Assembly: GCA_965220265.1 (NCBI GenBank)
Contig: CBDCPM010000004.1
Coordinates: 4,092,001-4,156,000 of the forward strand
Reading direction: 5' to 3'
Source: Bin87 sp965220265
GTDB taxonomy: Bacteria; Chloroflexota; Dehalococcoidia; Lucifugimonadales; UBA3495
Length of the DNA: 64,000 bases
In this document: positions 57,104-64,000 of the stretch, piece after piece
How the letters are laid out: each line of letters begins with the position of its first letter
How positions within the stretch are numbered: the first letter of the stretch is position 1
Notes under the pieces: model-generated
What the model was told of the DNA's origin: nothing
Database searches by the model: none
The model's input: the letters and a program-made list of their open reading frames with translations, nothing else
Position numbers and translations under genes: made by a program

Positions 57104-58276
57104 ATGGAAATACCGACCGAATACCTGGCCGGCTACGCCGCCACCAGGTTCAGAGACCCGACGAGGGCCCACAACTACATCCTGCACACCCGGGTCGGCG
57201 ACCCGCTGGCCGATGCCGCCACCCTGGCCCTGTCGGAACTGCCGCCGGAGGAGTCCCAACGCCTGATCAGGGCCGGCATGGACGACCTACCGGAGGTCCT
57301 CGACGCCGGCCCTCCCCAGGTCGCCGCCCTGTTCGAGGACGCCGCGCGTACCCCCGACTGGGTTGACCTGGATTCCTACCGCGATGGATCTCGTCTCTTC
57401 TTCCGGCATTCCAACGTCGTGCTGGGAGCCATGCTCGCCGGCGTGCTCATCGAAGGCTTCTCGACCAACATCGCCAACTCGTTCCTCATCACCGGTCGCA
57501 TACAGGACCAGGGCATACGCCGCCTCAAGCAGAACAACCACCACCTCATCGAGATATTCATGCCCGGCGGCATGGACCGCCGCGGCGACGGCTGGAAGCT
57601 CTCCGTGCGCCTCAGGCTGGTGCACGCCCGCATCAGACGCCTGCTGGCACAATCCCCCGACTGGGACGAGGCCGCCTGGGGCACACCCGTCAGCGCCGCC
57701 CACCTGGGCTACGCCATCGCGGCGTTTTCCGCCGGGCTCCTCCACCACACGAGCCAGCTGGGCGTCCGCATCTCCCCGGCGGAACGGGAGTCCTTCATGG
57801 GCATCTGGCGCTACTCGGGACACCTCATGGGCGTCCCCGGCGCCATGCTGTTCCAGGACGAGGACGAAGCCAACCGGATACTCCGCATCGGGCGCGGCTG
57901 CGAGCCGCCCCCGGACCTGGAATCCATCGTCATGGCCCATGCGCTGGTGAATTCGGCGCCGCTGGTGCTCGGCATAACCCAGACCGACGAACGCCGCGCC
58001 ATGGCGCGCTACATATTCAGCATCTCGCGCGCCCTGATCGGCAACCGGCTCGCCGACGAACTGCGGTTTCCCAGGACACGCGTCCTGGGCGTAGCCCCCT
58101 GGTTCCGCCTCCAGACCCGTTACAACTCGTTCATGGCCCGGCACGCGCCGGCCCTCGCCAGGCACAGCCGCTTCGAGAACTTCACAGACCTGCTCAAGAC
58201 CGTGACATTCGAGCAAAACGGCATCTCATACCGCCTGCCCAACCACGTGTACTCCGAGCGCTCTCACCCATGGTGA
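57104..58276 (+). CDS. MpaB/DUF2236-family (latex-clearing-like) oxygenase
   Basis: 390 aa. Helical protein of the DUF2236 family: RDGSRLFFRHSNVVLGAMLA, GFSTNIANSFLITGRIQDQG, LKQNNHHLIEIFMPGGMDRR, KLSVRLRLVHARIRRLL, WGTPVSAAHLGYAIAAFS and FMGIWRYSGHLMGVPGAML. The conserved RLVHARIR block and following His and Arg residues would bind heme as in latex-clearing protein and mycophenolic-acid MpaB'. Expected reaction: oxidative cleavage of a hydrophobic chain. No signal peptide. It starts 6 bp after the previous gene and overlaps the P450 by 7 bp. Confidence 0.82.
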   Translation: MEIPTEYLAGYAATRFRDPTRAHNYILHTRVGDPLADAATLALSELPPEESQRLIRAGMDDLPEVLDAGPPQVAALFEDAARTPDWVDLDSYRDGSRLFFRHSNVVLGAMLAGVLIEGFSTNIANSFLITGRIQDQGIRRLKQNNHHLIEIFMPGGMDRRGDGWKLSVRLRLVHARIRRLLAQSPDWDEAAWGTPVSAAHLGYAIAAFSAGLLHHTSQLGVRISPAERESFMGIWRYSGHLMGVPGAMLFQDEDEANRILRIGRGCEPPPDLESIVMAHALVNSAPLVLGITQTDERRAMARYIFSISRALIGNRLADELRFPRTRVLGVAPWFRLQTRYNSFMARHAPALARHSRFENFTDLLKTVTFEQNGISYRLPNHVYSERSHPW

Positions 58277-59706
58277 CCGCTCCGCCACACCGGAAGAGGA
58301 CCAAGACCTTGCAGAACAGCCTTCCCCTACCCCCAGGGCCGCGCGGGCTCCCCATGCTGGGCTCCCTGCACCTCCTCGTCAAGGACGCCCACCTGGCCAT
58401 CAACCGCATCGCCGGCCAGCACGGCGACGTCTGCATGATCCGGGTCGGCCACGTGCCCACGGTGGTGATCAGCGACCCGGCGATTTTGGCCGACGCCTTC
58501 GAGAAGCCGGAGTTCGCCGACCGCTGGGTGAGCCGCGCGTCCGCGATTCTGACCGAACGCCGGAGCATCGCCATGTCCCCTTATGGCGCACGCTGGCAGA
58601 GCATCAGCAGCCTGGTCCACCGGAACCTGTCCTGTCCCGGTGGAGCCGTTTCCATTCACGAGCGGCAGGTCGTCCCGGCCGTGGAACGCCTCACTGACCG
58701 TCTCGCCGGAGCGGCCGACGCCGGCATTCCCGTGAACATCGATGAGGTCATCGAGGATCTCAGCTGGGACATCACCTTCTCGGTCATGTTCGGAGCCGAC
58801 CCCAACGACCCGCCGGAGTACGAAACGCTCCGGACGGTCCTGCGTCACGACACCGAGTGGGCCGAGCGAGCCGCCACCCAGCTCAGCCTGGGCGACCTGA
58901 TACCGCCTTTGAAGTTCGTACCCGACCGCCACGTCCGACGGGCCGGACGCCAGAAGACGCTCAGGAGTCAGACCCTGCAGAAACTGTTCGACATCGTCCG
59001 CCTCCGGCCAACGATGGCCGGAGGCGAACCCTCCTGCATCATGGACTTCATGCTGAACCAGCGCGCCGACCTGTCGGAGCTAGCAATCGAGGCTTCCTGC
59101 ACCGACCTGCTGCTGGCCACCCATCCGGCAACCTACTCCATCCTCAAGTGGTGGCTGCTTATCCTCGCCAACCGACCCCAGGTGCAGGCCGCCATCCGGC
59201 GGGAAATGGCCGAAAACCTGGCCTCGGGCGAACCGCCGACCGACCCGACGCTGCTCCCTTACACGTCGTCCTGCTACGACGAGTGCCTGCGTTACCGGAC
59301 CACGGCCCCGCTTGGAGTGCCCCACCAGGCCGCCGCCGACACCGAGCTGGCCGGATACCGCATCCCCCGGGGAACGCAGGTCCTGGCCAACATCCACGGC
59401 ATCCACCACGACGAACGGTATTGGGACGAACCGCACGTCTACCGGCCCGAGCGTTTCCTGGCAGAGAACCGCGCCACGGCAGGCCAGGACGCGTACCTCC
59501 CGTTCGGAACCGGCATCCGCATCTGTCCGGGACAGCGCCTGGGGCGAATGGCGACCTGGACCGCCGCCGCACAGATTGTCAGGACGCTGGGCTTCCAAAC
59601 CGCAGACGACCAGTCACCCTCCGAACGCGAGGTGTTCGGGCTCACGCTCACCCCGAAACCGTATGCTTTGCGGATCACCCGAACGGCCGATGCAACCGGG
59701 TGCTGA
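58270..59706 (+). CDS. cytochrome P450 with atypical I-helix
   Basis: 478 aa. Pro-rich hinge LPLPPGPRGLPMLGSLHLLV; ExxR in CYDECLRYRTT (near 338); RPERF near 395; and heme-thiolate loop LPFGTGIRICPGQRLG (Cys near 421). The oxygen-activating I-helix, normally AGxDT, reads LLLATHPATYSILKWW, with neither the acid nor the adjacent threonine. Members without that pair often carry out isomerisation, dehydration or peroxide-driven chemistry instead of simple hydroxylation. No N-terminal membrane anchor, so soluble. Overlaps the MpaB-like gene by 7 bp, so the two heme enzymes probably act in one pathway. Confidence 0.9.
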   Translation: MVTAPPHRKRTKTLQNSLPLPPGPRGLPMLGSLHLLVKDAHLAINRIAGQHGDVCMIRVGHVPTVVISDPAILADAFEKPEFADRWVSRASAILTERRSIAMSPYGARWQSISSLVHRNLSCPGGAVSIHERQVVPAVERLTDRLAGAADAGIPVNIDEVIEDLSWDITFSVMFGADPNDPPEYETLRTVLRHDTEWAERAATQLSLGDLIPPLKFVPDRHVRRAGRQKTLRSQTLQKLFDIVRLRPTMAGGEPSCIMDFMLNQRADLSELAIEASCTDLLLATHPATYSILKWWLLILANRPQVQAAIRREMAENLASGEPPTDPTLLPYTSSCYDECLRYRTTAPLGVPHQAAADTELAGYRIPRGTQVLANIHGIHHDERYWDEPHVYRPERFLAENRATAGQDAYLPFGTGIRICPGQRLGRMATWTAAAQIVRTLGFQTADDQSPSEREVFGLTLTPKPYALRITRTADATGC

Positions 59707-59961
59707 CGGCGCTCAAACCGCCAACATAGACCGGGCAGGGCTTCCGGTACCGCAGGGGTGACGACGACCATGCCCCTCTGACGGATTCGACACTCCAAGG
59801 CCGCACCGCGCGTTGGGGACATCTCGCTACGTGCAACCACCGAAATCCCGTTGAGCCCACGCCTTCAACGCTGTGGAGAGAGGTGCCGCGGTTCGCCAAT
59901 CCGCCCAACACGGGCAGCCGTGGCATCATACGGTGATCATCCAGTCTTCAACCGCCAGACG
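59707..59961. other. gap between convergent P450 and regulator genes
   Basis: About 250 bp with no gene. From 59953 it contains the start of the duplicated regulator segment. Confidence 0.4.
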
Positions 59962-60432
59962 CTACGCCGAGGCGTCATCCACCACGCCCGCTCGGATGGC
60001 CCAGACCACCATCTGCTGCCTGGTCCTGAACCCCAGCTTCTTTTGTACCCCAGACACCGCGTTGCGCACCGTGAGCGCGCTAATCTCCCTCACGTCGCCA
60101 ATCTCCTGATAGCTCAACCCCTCGGCAAACTGCTTCAGGATCTCCACCTCCCGGTCCGTCAGGGTTTCTAACCGCTCACCGGCGCCGTCCCCGAGAGGAC
60201 CGCGCACCGCCCGCGCCAGCCGCCTGGCCGCGTTCCCCGGTATCCGAAACTCGCCCTCGGCCACCTCACGCAACGTCGTGAGCAACTGCTCTTTGCCGGA
60301 ATACTTTTGCAGGTAGCCGGTGGCTCCGGCGGCAATGGACCTCACGATGGCGTCCTGCTCATTTGACGCCGTCAGCATCAGCACCCTGGTGTCGGGCAGC
60401 AGCTCCGTGATCTCCCGACACGCCTCGATGCC
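59953..60432. repeat. source copy of the 479-bp regulator duplication
   Basis: Partner of 51964-52442. This copy lies inside an intact gene, so it is probably the donor. Confidence 0.85.
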
Positions 60433-60630
60433 GTCCATCACCGGCATGATCACGTCCATGACGATCACGTCGGGAACGGCTTCCGCCGCCACCCGCAGCG
60501 CCTCCTGCCCGTCCGCCGCCTGGGCCACCACCTCGAATTCCCCGGTGTTCTCCAGGGCGTCCCGCAGCAGGTCCCGCATGATGGAATGATCATCGACCAG
60601 CATCACGCTGGTGCGTTTCTCAGCAGTCAT
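59962..60630 (-). CDS. NarL/LuxR-family response regulator
   Basis: 222 aa. Receiver domain 1-120: acidic pocket MLVDDHSIM (near 11-17), phospho-acceptor Asp in VIVMDVIMPVMDGIEA (near 59), the switch residue in VLMLTASNEQDAI, and the Lys in YLQKYSGKEQL. C-terminal LuxR helix-turn-helix 155-222: LETLTDREVEILKQFAEGLS, ALTVRNAVSGVQKKLGF. Starts directly after the kinase stop (TAGATG), so the pair is translationally coupled. It should bind DNA when phosphorylated by the kinase. A truncated copy lies at 51973. Confidence 0.93.
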   Translation of the reverse strand: MTAEKRTSVMLVDDHSIMRDLLRDALENTGEFEVVAQAADGQEALRVAAEAVPDVIVMDVIMPVMDGIEACREITELLPDTRVLMLTASNEQDAIVRSIAAGATGYLQKYSGKEQLLTTLREVAEGEFRIPGNAARRLARAVRGPLGDGAGERLETLTDREVEILKQFAEGLSYQEIGDVREISALTVRNAVSGVQKKLGFRTRQQMVVWAIRAGVVDDASA

Positions 60631-61929
60631 CTATTCCCCTCCAGCTATGTTCCGGCAGGGAACCACGCACGTAACCGTGGTCCCGCCGCTCTCAACGTCC
60701 GATTTCACCTCCAGGCACCCGCCCATCCGTTCGGCGTCCGCCCGCATATTCCGGAACCCGTGCCCCCTGGTCTGGTAGTCCTCCGGCAGCCCGATGCCGT
60801 CGTCTGACACCGACAGCCGCAGCTCCTCGCCGGTGCAGTCGAGGACGATGACGACGCTACTGGCCTCCGCGTGCCGGATCACGTTGGTCAGCGCGTTGTG
60901 GGCAATCGAAAAGAGCAGGCTCCTGGCAATGGTTGAAAGTGGCGGTTCCGGCCCACGCTGCGCCAGCTCCGCCGGAACCGACGTGATGGTGGTGAAGGTC
61001 CCCGCGTGGGCTTCGAGGACCTGTCCCAGCTCCTCACCACGGAAGATCTGCCCGCCGTCGATGGGATGCCTCAACTCCCACATGGCCGACCGGGAGAGCT
61101 CCGCCACCAGCCGGAGCCTGGCCCTCACTTCCTCCTGCTCCTCATCGACCAGCTCCATCACCCGCTCCACACCCAGGCCGACCATGTAGGCCCACTGCGC
61201 GGTGGTGTCGTGGATCGTCTGCGAGATCTCGATGCGCTGGCGCTGGAGTTCGCGTTCCCGCTCCAGCCCTTTCCGGCGGCTTTCCCTTTCGAGGCCGGCG
61301 ATGATGCTGACCGCCACCGAGACGGCGTACAGCGCCACCACGCGGTAGAACAGGTGCTGCTCATCCTTGCCGGCGAGGTCCAGCGTCGGCTCCACCGTAA
61401 AGCTCAGCACCGAGTAGATGACCGCCACCAGCGTGGTCCAGGACAGGACCAACCACGGAGAGGTGAACACGTAGGCGAACACCGCCAGCGCGACGTAGTA
61501 CATCGCAAAGTAGGGACTGTTGAAACCACCGGAGATGGAGGCGCTGAACGAAATCGCCACTACGTCCAGGGCACTGAGCATAAACAGCCAGGCCGGCTTA
61601 ACCGTCCCGCTGCGCCGCATCAGGTACTGCACGTACCCGTTCGCCGCCAGGAACCCCAGGCAGTAGCACGTGTTGAGAATGTGGCTGAGCGACCAGTAGT
61701 CGACCCGGTAGTGGATTTCCACAAAAGCGGCGCCCAGTCCGAACCACCGGACCCACAACAGCACCCTAGCGGCGTGCAGAAGTTCTTCCGGGATGGTTTG
61801 ACCACCCCAGCCAAAGCGCCACGAGAACCTTCCTGCCGCCATGCGTATTACACCAAACACGGTGCCCTCCATACCGCCTGCCCCACCTGCGCGTTGATTG
61901 TCGGCAACCGGCAGCGCCGCCAGGCTCAC
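60631..61929 (-). CDS. NarL-type sensor histidine kinase (HisKA_3)
   Basis: 432 aa from GTG 61929; ATG at 61872 or 61842 are equally possible. Six membrane helices at about 35-210 (VLLWVRWFGLGAAFVEIHYR, ALDVVAISFSASISG, YVALAVFAYVFTSPWLVLSW). HisKA_3 dimerisation helix with phospho-His in EISQTIHDTTAQWAYMVGLG (near 237). ATP-binding domain with N-box SIAHNALTNVIRHAEAS, G1 SDDGIGLPEDY and G2 GHGFRNMRADAERMGG. No extracytoplasmic sensor domain, so it probably senses a membrane or intramembrane signal. The regulator follows without a gap. Confidence 0.9.
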   Translation of the reverse strand: MSLAALPVADNQRAGGAGGMEGTVFGVIRMAAGRFSWRFGWGGQTIPEELLHAARVLLWVRWFGLGAAFVEIHYRVDYWSLSHILNTCYCLGFLAANGYVQYLMRRSGTVKPAWLFMLSALDVVAISFSASISGGFNSPYFAMYYVALAVFAYVFTSPWLVLSWTTLVAVIYSVLSFTVEPTLDLAGKDEQHLFYRVVALYAVSVAVSIIAGLERESRRKGLERERELQRQRIEISQTIHDTTAQWAYMVGLGVERVMELVDEEQEEVRARLRLVAELSRSAMWELRHPIDGGQIFRGEELGQVLEAHAGTFTTITSVPAELAQRGPEPPLSTIARSLLFSIAHNALTNVIRHAEASSVVIVLDCTGEELRLSVSDDGIGLPEDYQTRGHGFRNMRADAERMGGCLEVKSDVESGGTTVTCVVPCRNIAGGE

Positions 61930-62936
61930 ACCGTACCGTGGACGGTAACCACGCCGTCGCCTGGCATTAGGCCACAGACGCCGCGAGCGTGTACGCCAAC
62001 AACCGGACCAAATCTACCGCCACCAAACCGGGACGGCAAGATTGCAATCGAACCTTTCTGATCGTGCTGAACTCACGGCACGCCAGCCGCTCCAACCTCT
62101 AATCTCGCCAGATCACGGCCCCCTCAGGGGCTCCGGCTCGTCCGCCAACGCCAAGGTCGGTACGCTTGACCTGTCGGCAACGCCCGACTGGATTATCTTG
62201 CCAAAGGGTACAGTCGGCATTGATGAGATGGGTAACGTACGCAGTAGCATTGGTAACGCTTGGACATAACGGGTCGCCACCCCGCCGGTCCGGTTCGACA
62301 CGAGCAAACTCGCCGTTCCCGCAGCGACGTGAACCACCCGGGGAATGGCAATCCAGGCCCGCCATTTCAACCACAGGCGACTCCAATCGTTCCGGCCTTG
62401 GGGTCGCCCCGGCAAGAAGACCAGGTCGGGTCGAACCCAGGGTCGTCCCTTACCGCTTACGGCGTGCATAACAAACGTGAACGCACGGAATAGTCATTGC
62501 TATGCGTGTTGTAGAATGTTACAAATATCAGTCGACAATCAGGCGTTGCGGGGCTTTCCGACAGAAGCTCGCCGATGCGCGCCCAGGGTGAAGAACGCGC
62601 CGCATGAACGCGCCAGATGCAGGGCCCCCTCGAGATACCTTCCAGCGGGAAGGTCAAGGCCGGTTACAGGACCCTGAACACCGGCTCCCGTCCCACGCGA
62701 CGGGCTACGCTGTCCTGAAGACGCAGCGGACCGGCAGCATTCCACTACTAACCGCGGAGCCGCCGGACTCCAGCAGAAGCCAGCCCGTCACCGGGGACTG
62801 CGACGCCGAGGGCGGGCAGCCTCGCCAGGCGAATATTTCCACGCCGCCAGGTAAGCCCCAAACCGTGACCGGCGTTACGTACGCACCGGCATCGGCCTCA
62901 AGCCCCCCCCCCCCCGACTTTTGGCCCAGTTAGGGC
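61930..62936. other. about 1 kb of decayed or non-coding sequence with a 13-C tract
   Basis: No frame with a ribosome site and a domain. A Pro/Ser-rich frame 62604-62933 is low-complexity. A run of 13 cytosines lies at 62903-62915. The stretch upstream of the kinase must hold its promoter. Confidence 0.45.
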
Positions 62937-63701
62937 GTGGGGTGGGCCGTGATCATCTCCCGGCGGCCGGCGCCGCTCCCGCTACTGCTCATCTCCTGGG
63001 CGCACCAGCCCCAGAGCAACCCCAACGCGCCTAGCGACCTCGCCGCCGCCATAGTCGGCGGCAGCATTGCCCTGGAGTGGGAAGACCCCACCCAGCACGC
63101 CGCGTCGATTCCCGACACGCCACAGGTGGGCGAGACGCCCACGGCGGACATCCCGAAAGTTGTAGACGCCCACGCGCTGAACCACGCCGCCCTCACCTGC
63201 CATCGGGCCGTGGGCGCCGCCGCCAATGCCGGCATCCAGGACGCCACAGGCACAGCCCACTCGCTACCGGACGAAGTGGAAGATGACGGCAGGCCCAGCA
63301 AGGCGCCGGCCCCCTTCACGGACAACCGGGACGACCAAGAGGCCCTTGCCAGAGCGACGGCCGCATATCTCCTGGGGCCACGCCGAGCGCCGCCAGACCC
63401 GCAGGTGGAAGCTGGAGCCAGAAACCAGCGTGACCTTGCCGTGGTCCGGTCGCCAGCTACGCGCGGCGGTACCGCAGCACCCGCGTCCAATCCAGAAAGG
63501 CAAGCGGAAGCCGCCCGGCAACGCACAGAGCCCGCCTCCCGGAGCGACCACTGCCAGTGGGCGCGGAAGCCGGCTGCTGATCCGGGAACCTCCGTCCGTA
63601 CCGGAGCAGGGAGGAGCAGTCGAGAGATTGATGCGAGTCACGGGCAAACGCAGGCCGACTCGTCCCGAAACCCTCAAATTCCAAACGGCGACACGCCATA
63701 A
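62937..63701 (+). pseudogene. degenerate FN3-type gene remnant
   Basis: Codons at about 62997-63100 give NAPSDLAAAIVGGSIALEWE, the first strands of a fibronectin-III unit as in the proteins at 40487 and 44876. The following 200 codons are Arg/Pro-rich with no domain, and no signal peptide precedes. Best read as a broken member of the same surface-protein family; a real gene of another kind cannot be excluded. Confidence 0.35.
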
Positions 63702-63791
63702 CGCGAACTCGCCCGGCATCGCAGCCCGACGCCCATGACGCCGCGGCGATGCCCCCAGCAACCTGACACCGGCAATACAGTAGGAGCAACG

Positions 63792-64000
63792 ATGAACACC
63801 GGAACACCCGCCAGCGCCAACACTCCCCAGCGGCCGCCACAGCGTGCCCGCAAGGGCAGAGGCTACGCGAAGCAGTTCACCGCTGCATTGCTCGCAGCGT
63901 TCGTGCTCGCCGTCGTAGCCGGCGCCATGCTGCAGGCGGCGGCGCCCAGCGCGCTGGCTGCTCCCATAACCCTCATCAAGAACACCGGCCAGGCCACTCA
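63792..64000 (+). CDS. secreted protein, N-terminal part only (runs off right edge)
   Basis: ATG 63792 with AGGAGCAACG before it; 69 codons visible. Basic start (RPPQRARKGRGYAKQ), then signal segment FTAALLAAFVLAVVAGAMLQ and cleavage after SALA (about 60). The mature part begins APITLIKNTGQAT, the type of opening seen in extracellular choice-of-anchor/FN3 proteins. Probably another large surface protein. Confidence 0.75.
   Translation, partial: MNTGTPASANTPQRPPQRARKGRGYAKQFTAALLAAFVLAVVAGAMLQAAAPSALAAPITLIKNTGQAT

Noticed and set aside
57287..58216. 309-codon minus-strand open frame
   Set aside because: Antisense to the MpaB/DUF2236 gene, with no motif.
61006..62061. 351-codon plus-strand open frame
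   Set aside because: Antisense to the histidine kinase; Arg/His/Gln-rich as expected of a shadow frame.
62290..62440. tRNA-like GGTTCGA and GGGTCGAACCC motifs
   Set aside because: No matching acceptor stem or anticodon arm at the right distance.

Overview
The window is a GC-rich (roughly 60-65% by eye) bacterial chromosome segment. Paired family III CoA-transferases, an SDR and an MFS carrier, NarL-type two-component genes and very large secreted fibronectin-III / Calx-beta / cadherin-like proteins together suggest an uncultured Chloroflexota of the SAR202/Dehalococcoidia kind from a marine or sponge setting. This placement is inferred from gene content; no rRNA or tRNA gene was recognised.

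Layout. (1) 1-9.3 kb is ordinary catabolic chromosome: an HD-domain protein, an SDR, an MFS carrier, a GH88/GH105-like hydrolase and two CoA-transferases, interrupted by an ATPase + TOPRIM gene pair that looks like an OLD/PARIS-type defence unit. (2) 9.3-11.3 kb is repeat-rich: REP-like palindromes, one helical hypothetical gene and an AT-rich MITE with perfect 17-bp terminal inverted repeats. (3) 11.3-15.9 kb is the left end of an integrated element. A large serine recombinase abuts, and has cut in two, an SDR gene. Upstream of it lie a second recombinase killed by an in-frame TAG and a third reduced to a catalytic domain with a lost arginine. (4) 16.3-24.2 kb is a graveyard of defence and accessory genes: a winged-helix-like protein, the N-terminal piece of a SNF2 helicase, the C-terminal piece of a type ISP restriction enzyme, a frameshifted tandem MazF/PemK gene, the tail of an Nmad3 gene, and an amidase fragment joined to a PaREP1 fragment. 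(5) 24.2-30.1 kb carries lipoproteins (TPR, CAP/SCP), a retropepsin-like protease pair and a methyltransferase-like gene. (6) 30.2-38.6 kb is the most notable locus: Nmad3 (nucleotide-modification-associated), a DUF499 (BrxC/PglY-like) ATPase, a DUF1156 zinc-ribbon DNA methyltransferase and a GIY-YIG nuclease, all on one strand and closed by a hairpin. It is preceded by a copy of a 0.5-kb module that also sits in front of the SNF2 remnant at 18 kb. (7) 38.9-57.1 kb is mostly secreted proteins: 12 FN3 domains; FN3 + Calx-beta; an Ig/cadherin-like protein; plus small membrane and lipoprotein genes and a truncated duplicate of a response regulator. (8) 57.1-61.9 kb has an MpaB/DUF2236 oxygenase overlapping a P450, then the intact NarL-type response regulator with its histidine kinase. 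(9) 61.9-63.8 kb is decayed sequence with a 13-C tract, and the window ends in the start of another secreted protein.

The best candidate for an undescribed system is the Nmad3-DUF499-DUF1156-GIY-YIG operon. It pairs a BREX-type ATPase with a modification methylase but has no PglZ, BrxL or PglX nearby. Remnants of the same gene set 7-14 kb upstream suggest that such modules are gained, shuffled and lost here. All family calls were made by reading motifs, without database searches.
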